A stretch of 64,000 nt of DNA from Castanea sativa (Eukaryota > Streptophyta > Magnoliopsida > Fagales > Fagaceae), in NCBI RefSeq assembly GCF_040712315.1, contig NC_134018.1, forward strand, positions 1,860,001-1,924,000. The letters run 5' to 3'. The first letter of the stretch is position 1. Each line of letters opens with the position of its first letter. Made by a program: the position numbers and the translations under genes. Positions 56,906 through 64,000 of the stretch are shown piece after piece. A model generated the notes under the pieces. It saw nothing but the letters and a program-made list of their open reading frames with translations. It did no database searches and was not told the origin of the DNA.

Positions 56906-58250
56906 TCATTGAAAATAGACATAGCATGCCTTACATAATTGGTGCCGGACTTATCAATATTGGTGACAGTATTTTATATTCCTATTCAATTGTAAATTGT
57001 TTTTAGTCAAGTGATCATAACTTTAAGCAAAATGAAATTTAAAAAAATTTGTTCAACTATTCCGTGCATCACACAGATTAACAATTAGTATATCAATATT
57101 ATAATTATGAACCAATGGCTTTATCATGGACTTCTTCCGCTAATAGCAAAGGATCAAGTCTACCTCCAAATGGGTAAAAGAACTGTTGGAATGTATATAG
57201 CCCTCAAAATGGTTATATTCTCATTCTTGAAGTTGATTAGTTCATTGCAATTAGTACTTTTGAAAGTGTATTTTAAAGAAATTGACTTCATTGATATAAT
57301 TAAGTAGGGATGCAAAAGTTTTTTTACAGCACTTCTTAGATAAACATTACTTTTGGAAGATAGAACTATTCTTGATAATAATTTTATGATACATTAATCA
57401 ATTACACAATTAGAGAATAATTGAGAGATATTACTTCGATGATGCTTCAAATTAATCTCATAACATCAAGCAATTTACTGTCAATTCATATATGGTTTTA
57501 AACGTCGGGTTGAGGCATAGATCATGTTACTGTCTTGAGACGATACACGTGTCTACGAAGTTTCCGGTGTAGTAGACTAAACATTGTGCATGTAGCCCCT
57601 GAGATACAATAATCCAGCCACCTTCGCTGATTATTCTTCAAACTTACACCACTTGTAAGATAAGTTCTCAATAGTACTTTTCTTTTCCCCAAAAATATAG
57701 AATATACATGGATATATTATTTTCATAAAAAATGAGAAAACTAACAAAGTAAATAAATGGATAATTTTCTATTACATGCAAATATATATGGATAAAAGTT
57801 TCACTTCTATATCTCTATATATATCCGGACATATAAGGCTGAATATATAAATATATATATATATACACACACACACTTAATAATTCATGCCAAATGAAAT
57901 TTTCTTTAATGACATTTGTATTGTTGTTTTACTTCCTCATAAAAATCAAATAGTAAATAATTATTTAAATCAATAACCAAATAATTTCCCATAATAAAAT
58001 GTAAGAGCATTTGAGGAGCAAACATTTTGTAAGGAGAGATATAGTTGACAAGGGGATATAGCTAAAAGCATTTTTTTGTTATACAAGATTGAGTTTCTAC
58101 TCTAACCTAATTTAAGTGTATATGTGTGTGAAACTCCTTCCTAGAGACTTGTGGAGTGACTACCGCACTAAGGATGCGTGGTGGTTAGCTAAAAACATTT
58201 AAACCACTAATGTTCATATAATCAATACTATTTATTTTAGCCAACTCATA
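56906..58250. other. AT-rich stretch with one GC-richer island
   Basis: Mostly AT-rich with AT/AC microsatellites near 57850-57873. A GC-richer island at about 57500-57650 has no recognised frame. Confidence 0.5.
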
Positions 58251-58255
58251 GAATA

Positions 58256-59124
58256 ATGTTAGGTTCTAAGACTTTAGGAACTAATGTATTAGAACTTCAA
58301 TTTGTAATATGTTGGCAAATCATGATCAAAACATAGAGTCTAGGTTTAGGCTTTCTCAAAGTGTGTTTAATTGTAAAATTGGAATCGAGTAATTGCAAAA
58401 ATTATTGAACAAAATTTGCAAGGCTCGATCGATCGAAAATTAGACTCGATCGATCGAAACATGTGCAGATTTATTTTTCTACAGAAATTCCAATTCAGTC
58501 CAAGCCCGTTTGACGTGTAGGGTTTTGTGTTTTACTTCAAGTATAAAAGGAAAAACCCTAGCTACGTTTTAGAGGTCTTGGGTGAGTTGTGTGTTGAATC
58601 TTTTGTGAGATCTAGAGGTATTTACCTTCATACACACACATAGAGTTATCAAGATCAAGATTCACGTCAAGAACTTAATGATCACTTCAATTGTTGCATA
58701 AAGAACTTTAAAGAAGATATAAAACCTTTGAGTGGAGTCTCAAAGTCACAAGTAAGTGAACTTGTGGTTGCTATAAATCAAGGAAAGAAGTAGTCTGTGG
58801 ACTCAGAGCTGTCACATGGTCGTGATAGTAAATTTTCTATTCAAGGTAGAAATAAGATGTTAGCGGTCGAAGTTCTATTGTAAAAACTTCAATAATTTTA
58901 TAGTGGATTTATTTTACTTTAAGGATAATTAGGTTAAATCCTTCCCAGGTTTTTTACCAGTTCGGTTTTCCTGGGTTATTATATCGTTGTGTTCTTTATA
59001 TTTCCGCATTATTTATATGATATGATTTTATTATGTAAACTTAGAACTGAATAATTTATTTAAACAATCACTTAGCTGAATAACTAGGTTAAGCAACTTA
59101 TGTTAAAGGATCTAAAAACGTACA
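58256..59124 (+). repeat. Copia solo LTR with perfect AATAA duplications (869 bp)
   Basis: Aligns end to end with the 40874-41708 LTR, starting TGTTAGGTTCTAAG and ending ACGTACA. The flanks are AATAA at 58251-58255 and at 59125-59129. It retains about 34 extra bases near 58700-58760. Two copies of TCGATCGATCGA (58425 and 58446) lie in its U3; the other LTR has eroded versions. Confidence 0.93.
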
Positions 59125-59264
59125 AATAAGATAAAATTTGACATTATGAATTAAAACTGAAACGTATTTCAACTTATTGTCATTAGATTTGAATTCAATT
59201 GTATAACAAAAAAACTGATATAGCCCATCAACAGATAGAAATTTATTTTTATCAATTTTCTTAA

Positions 59265-59545
59265 AAATATATTTAAAAATTGAGATTAAATTCTGTAAGG
59301 ACGCAATGTAAAACCCATATTTTTGCCCTCTAATTTCAACATGCCACATTATCTTATCACATATTTAAGAATAAGCACAACCAAACCTAATTAATTCTAA
59401 TACCCACATATAAATCAAACCAAATTGGAAATTTATTGAAATGTTATCTTGTATAAAATGCTGATGTATTGAATATTTGAATGGTGTAAAGCATGGGTTT
59501 TACACCCCATTCTTACCAAGTTTGGACTCTTAAAATTTTTAATAT
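59265..59545. repeat. Foldback (MITE-like) element
   Basis: TGTAAAACCCAT (59307-59318) and ATGGGTTTTACA (59493-59504) are exact complements. The arms extend outward on both sides with partial match (GTAAG and GAG..AAA words), giving arms of about 40-55 bases and an AT-rich centre. Target duplications are not clear. Confidence 0.55.
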
Positions 59546-60619
59546 TTTATCAATATAATTTAACATTTTGTGATGCTAAATTTATTGCTGAATAAGAATA
59601 TATATATATATTTGGAAAAAGTGCTGAATAAGAATTTGAGCATTACAATGCAACAAACAACCCCATAATCTTATTCTATTGATAGGGTGTAAATAAAAGC
59701 ACCTTGACGATTTTCAGTGTATGATGATGATATTGACCAGTGGACAATTCACAATAGTCACACTCACACAAGCTGTGTTATGGAAACAATATGTTAATAG
59801 ACTTCTAAAATATGTGAATGATGTGGGTATATTATGGATAAAAATGTGTGAATTTGACACGTTTTTCTAGTATGCACCTTAAGTGCTCTATGTTCACTAG
59901 AACTTATGACAAGATAAAGTTAATATTAAAGTTGCTGCCAACATGTTTTAAAAAATAGAATAAAATAAAATAAGAAGAAAGACCTTAGTCTATAACAACC
60001 AAATAAACCCTCTCCATTTGAGATGAAGATCCCCAAAGAAAATTATTATTACAAACTTTGGCAACACAATGAAACCAATGGCAAGAATTGCTTTTTACCA
60101 CATATTGGACCCTTCTTTGCACTATCTACGAGAAAATAATCCATGATATTTCTATTTCATATTCACACAGTGTTAGTCAAAATATGGAATTGAGTTATGC
60201 AATAGGTAAATTATTAGTATTCTTTAATGATATTAATATATTCAACTTTTGGAGATATTTTCATGTTATATAAGTTTATTGAAATATTTGAATAATAATA
60301 AAATATTTGCCTAATTTTTTTTAATAAATTGTAAAAATAATAATATCCTTAACTAGACAAAACGTTATAACAGTATCACAAATTTTTTTGGACAAATAAC
60401 ACTAAAAAAATAAATGACTTATTGTCAATGCATCTCATACAAAAGACACAAATACTATCACTAGTATTGCCCCCATAATTTAAACTTTTACTCCAAAGCA
60501 TTTAAACTTTTACAGGAAAAATCAAACCATAGAAGCATTAACTTGCACTTGATATTTGTTAATCTTGATTCAATTTAACAAACATTGTTTTTAAACATAA
60601 ACATGTACTTAATTATAAA
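59546..60619. other. AT-rich stretch, nothing recognised
   Basis: No gene, RNA gene or element end recognised. Confidence 0.5.
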
Positions 60620-60850
60620 TTTTAGGCCAAAATGCAATACCCACCCTCTAAGTTTCACAATTTTTCATTTTAGTTCTTTAAGTTTGGGGTTTTTTTTTTT
60701 TTTTTTTTTTTCATTTTAGTCCTCTAAGTTTTATTCCTTCCCAATTAAGTCTCTGTTAGTATGCTGTTAGTTTCTGCTGTTAACTTACCAAAACGGCATC
60801 ATTTTGGACCTTAGTTAATATTTATTTTTTTTATATATTTCTTAATTTTA
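60620..60850. repeat. Dispersed repeat end with T22 run
   Basis: GGCCAAAATGCAATACCCACC and TCTAAGTTTCAC parallel GGCTAAAATGCAAAATTCACC at 63270. It also includes AAACGGCATCATTTTGGACC, a phrase frequent in plant DNA-transposon ends. Confidence 0.5.
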
Positions 60851-60959
60851 GAAAAACATTAATTAAACAAACAAAAAATTAGGGGAACAACATCATTTGT
60901 GAATACGTCTTACTACTATCATTTTTAACAATAACTAAAATTAATTAACCAAGCTATTC

Positions 60960-61475
60960 CCTCCCTATTTATCTCCCCTCTCTCTTCTCAAAAAAAAAAA
61001 ATAAAAAAATCTCTCCTATCCTTTCATACTTAGAAAATAGAATCAAACCTGATTCAAACATAGAATTACCCCCGAAGCTATGGATCTAATCATTGTAGCC
61101 TATTGCCTAATGATATCCTTAGCCGGAAATCTAATTTCAGTTCCTGATCTACGGCAGTTGAAGAAAATATTAGCTTACAGCTAGATGAATTTGATGAAGT
61201 TAAGTTTTTTCAAAGATATTGGAAACAATACCTATGAAATCATCGCAGGTATTGTTGAAGATTTACTTTCTATGTAACTTATTATTGTTTTGGCTTTGAT
61301 AGGCAAATGTGTGGGGTTAATGATTATTTGGTGGAAAGTGAAAAGGAAGAAAAGAGCTCAAGTTTTGGCCTTTTGGCATTTCAGTGTTTCTTTGTTCCAT
61401 CTCTCGGAGCAGAGTGGAGTCGCCGAGAACACCCACCTCCCTCTCAGTGTCTCCCTCTTGATATTTCATGATTGA
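60960..61475 (+). other. GC-richer island, possible captured gene fragment
   Basis: Base composition is richer in G/C than the surroundings. A pyrimidine-rich start, a possible GTAACTT...GATAG intron (about 61274-61304) and open stretches on the plus strand give it an exon-like look. It sits next to a dispersed repeat end. No protein family is recognised, and it may be chance. Confidence 0.3.
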
Positions 61476-62713
61476 TTCTTTGGTCAAAATAGTTTTTTTT
61501 TTTTTTTTTTTTTTTTAAGAAGAAAAAAACTCCTTACATGTTCTTGGTTAGTATCTATGAGCACTTATACAAGCCTTCATTTACTTGTGTACCAATTTCT
61601 TATATTTATTCATTTCTAACATGTACTATTAAAAAATATATCCTTTGTCAATAAATTTTTTTAATTAAGTAAAACAACATTAATCATATATGTTGAACAT
61701 AAAAAAAGAAAATTGTGTATGTGGAGTGACCATTAAAATCAATTCTTTTTCACCTGTATGCTTAGAATATATATTTATATTTATACATATGTTTATGTTT
61801 AACATTTAAAGAAATTGCTTTACGTTCTTAACGTTTAAGATAGATATTTATCAAAACTAAATATCATAATTGATTATTACTAGAATAATGTTAATCAAAT
61901 AATAAACTCATTTTAAGTTTCTTGAAACTTTTTTGGCTTTTGAGTTTTAATTGGATAATATTTCAAATTTTTAGAAACTTGCGCTATAGAGTTTCACCTA
62001 GAATAGGATCTATTAATCATTTTAATATACTTATTGAATGCAAATAAAAAAAGTACATCAAACGATGTATAATATGTGTAAGTCATATTATGCATGTGTA
62101 ACATGTGATATGATATGCAGTGGTGAAAATGGAAAATTGACATCAAAAGAATTATGGTATTCTATATTTTATTTGTTTTGGCTAAATTTTAATTTGGCTA
62201 TGTTACTAATTATTTTAATTCATATTATTATTATCAAACAAAATTAATTAGTATAAACGTTCAAACAACCTATTTAACAAAGTAACATGTACAAATATTT
62301 TTCGAGCAAAAAAAAAAAAAAGACACATATGTAGTATAAGTCTTATATATAAATTAAACTTAGCAATATAATCCTATCAAAAAAAAAATTAGCAATATAC
62401 TATAATATTTCAAATTTATATTATATAGTATCAATTTTTTATTAATTAGATATTATTATTTTTTATTAACTAGTCAATAATAGGATCAAATCACCTGTAA
62501 TTTAGTAAATAAAAATGTTTATTTTATTTTATTTTATCTAAGATAGAGTTCTACTTTATCTAATTTAAGTATGTGTGTGTGAAACTCTCTCCTAAATACT
62601 AGAACCCTGATCCTTGAACTTTAGGTTCCTAATTAAATCCAACCATGCATGTAGTAACCATAAATATGGTTGTTTTCTATTAACCTTGAAAAAGATGACA
62701 CTAATTTTGCTAT
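61476..62713. other. AT-rich stretch, nothing recognised
   Basis: Starts with a long T run (61491-61516) followed by AT-rich sequence. Short open frames without resemblance. Confidence 0.5.
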
Positions 62714-62721
62714 ATTGGTTG

Positions 62722-63224
62722 CAGGGGCAGAGCTAGGGTTTTTTATTTGGTGGGGAGCAAATTTTGGTACTAATATAGTCGTTACGAGTCAAGATAAACC
62801 ATTACACACGTGCGTAAACGCATATATGCATATATAAACATTAATATTTTGATACTAGAGTAGGCCATCATTTATAAATATATTGTTTATAAAACTAACA
62901 ACCTTCATATATGTATGTTCGCAAGATAATTTTTTAGAAGAACTTATCATCTTTTAAACTCTAATGAGTATAAAAAAGTTGTCTTGTTTGATATTAAACA
63001 TGTACAAAAAATGAATTTAAGGAAAAAAAAAAAAAAAAAAAACCTACATTGTCTCTGTAACAACTAGACCAATTGACAAATTCTATTGGTTTTTAAGAGC
63101 ATCATTGGACTAACTTAAACATTTGGGGGGACAAACTTCTATTTTTTGTAACTAAATATTTTAATACATAATATAAAAAGAACTTTGGGGGGGGGGGGGG
63201 GGGGGGACTGTAGCTTCGTCCCTA
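62722..63224. mobile_element. hAT-type MITE (503 bp)
   Basis: Flanked by a perfect 8-bp duplication ATTGGTTG (62714-62721 and 63225-63232). The left end CAGGGGCAGAGCTA and the right end (reverse complement TAGGGACGAAGCTA) are imperfect inverted repeats. A G20 run lies at 63187-63206. No transposase. Confidence 0.85.
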
Positions 63225-63269
63225 ATTGGTTGGTTGTATTCAATTGGTTAATCTAAAGTATTTATTTTT

Positions 63270-63640
63270 AGGCTAAAATGCAAAATTCACCCTTTAAGTT
63301 TCACCATAATTCATTTCAATCATTTAACTTTGTTTTTGTTTTTTTCAATCCTCTTAGTTTCAAGTTTATTCAATTATGTTCTCTTTGTTAATTTCCATTA
63401 AATTAAAAAAATATCTAAAATATATTTTTCATTCATTAATTGGATTTTTTAAATAAAAATTTTGGAAAAAACTATAAATTTAGATAATTAACCACAATAT
63501 TTGACAAAAGTTTATGGAGATGTATTAATTACATTAATTGAATGAATTTGAAATTTAGAGGACTAGAATTAATTGTGGTAAAATATAGAGGCTTTACATT
63601 TTAGCCTTATTTTTAAGTTTTTTTTTAATTTTATTTTTTT
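63270..63640. repeat. Dispersed AT-rich repeat, copy 2
   Basis: Homologous to 20537-20855 in the same orientation; its left edge also matches the repeat end at 60620. Confidence 0.7.
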
Positions 63641-63829
63641 TTAAACCTGCTTGTAAAAAAAAAAACGTTAGAAATCACCCAAAAAGTAAATGGGGTTTAA
63701 AATATAATTTTTTTAAAAAAATTTTAACAAAATCTAAAAAAATATGCTAATTTTTTGTGTTAATGTGGCCTACGTGTAAAACTTATTTATGTATGATGGC
63801 CAAACCCATTATGGATTTCTATAATATTA

Positions 63830-64000
63830 GTGGTTTTAAAAGGTATTTTTGCAATTTTATTTGTTTTATAGGGGTATTCCTGTAATATTAGTTGTTTTTA
63901 GGGGTATTTTTGCAAATTTTATTAGTTTTTAAGGGGTATTTTTGAAATTTAATTGGTTTTAAAGGAGCATTTTTGTAATTTTATTGGTTTTATAAGGGTA
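63830..64000. repeat. Short tandem repeat cut by the window end
   Basis: Units of about 35-40 bp of the form GGGGTATTTTTGCAATTTTA TTGGTTTTA recur at least four times with variation and run to the last base. Confidence 0.8.

Noticed and set aside
40874..59124. A single 18-kb copia element bounded by the two related LTRs
   Set aside because: The right LTR has its own perfect AATAA duplication and the left LTR is flanked by GGCGG, so they are separate insertions.
1..64000. tRNA and rRNA genes
   Set aside because: Only tRNA-complementary primer sites of retroelements were seen; no cloverleaf or rRNA sequence was recognised by eye.

Overview
This is plant nuclear DNA dominated by transposable elements. 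It is AT-rich and full of nested or decayed elements, with no intact host gene that I can support. The large Tat-type Ty3/gypsy elements, the SIRE-like copia LTRs, a caulimovirid-like relic and the intron signals point to a eudicot. A woody species is plausible (the family style resembles what I know from Fagales), but that guess is not proven by the sequence.

Layout. 1-9580: the minus-strand 3' three quarters of a Tat-lineage gypsy element (5' LTR 8848-9580, primer site, gag, protease, RT, two RNase H domains, integrase, a 153-bp tandem array, then a spliced gene on the opposite strand that runs off the left edge). 9581-12330: a probable LTR/leader relic, simple repeats, hairpin repeats and a degenerate A-rich minisatellite. 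12976-17300: exons of a decayed minus-strand plant transposase gene of the Transposase_24 (Ptta/En/Spm) type. 19591-20466: a SIRE-like solo LTR. 21249-21505: a LINE 3' end. 22350-24900: an endogenous caulimovirid-like relic (tRNA-Met primer site, movement protein, coiled-coil region). 25040-36343: a complete second Tat gypsy element, on the plus strand, with equal-length LTRs and a perfect CTAGT target duplication. 38859-39789: a copia-type solo LTR. 40874-45290: a gag-deleted copia element lacking its 3' LTR. 45896-46519: a CACTA-like hairpin element. 46961-47673 and 48381-49100: two Tat-like LTR relics. 49543-55820: a probable minus-strand Helitron carrying a captured WAT1-like exon and interrupted by a 2.6-kb gypsy solo LTR. 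55885-56897 and 62722-63224: two hAT-type elements, each with a perfect 8-bp target duplication. 58256-59124: a copia solo LTR of the same family as the one at 40874, with perfect AATAA duplications.

The main biological point is a shared module in the two Tat elements. Downstream of integrase both carry a homologous 151/153-bp tandem array and then a multi-exon gene running opposite to gag-pol, with matching intron positions and a recognisable conserved protein. The gag-pol genes supply the usual capsid, protease, reverse transcription and integration functions, and the antisense gene is an accessory of unknown role. Antisense accessory ORFs are known from the Tat lineage. The retained introns, the intron next to the start codon and the promoter-like region upstream are the parts most worth testing.
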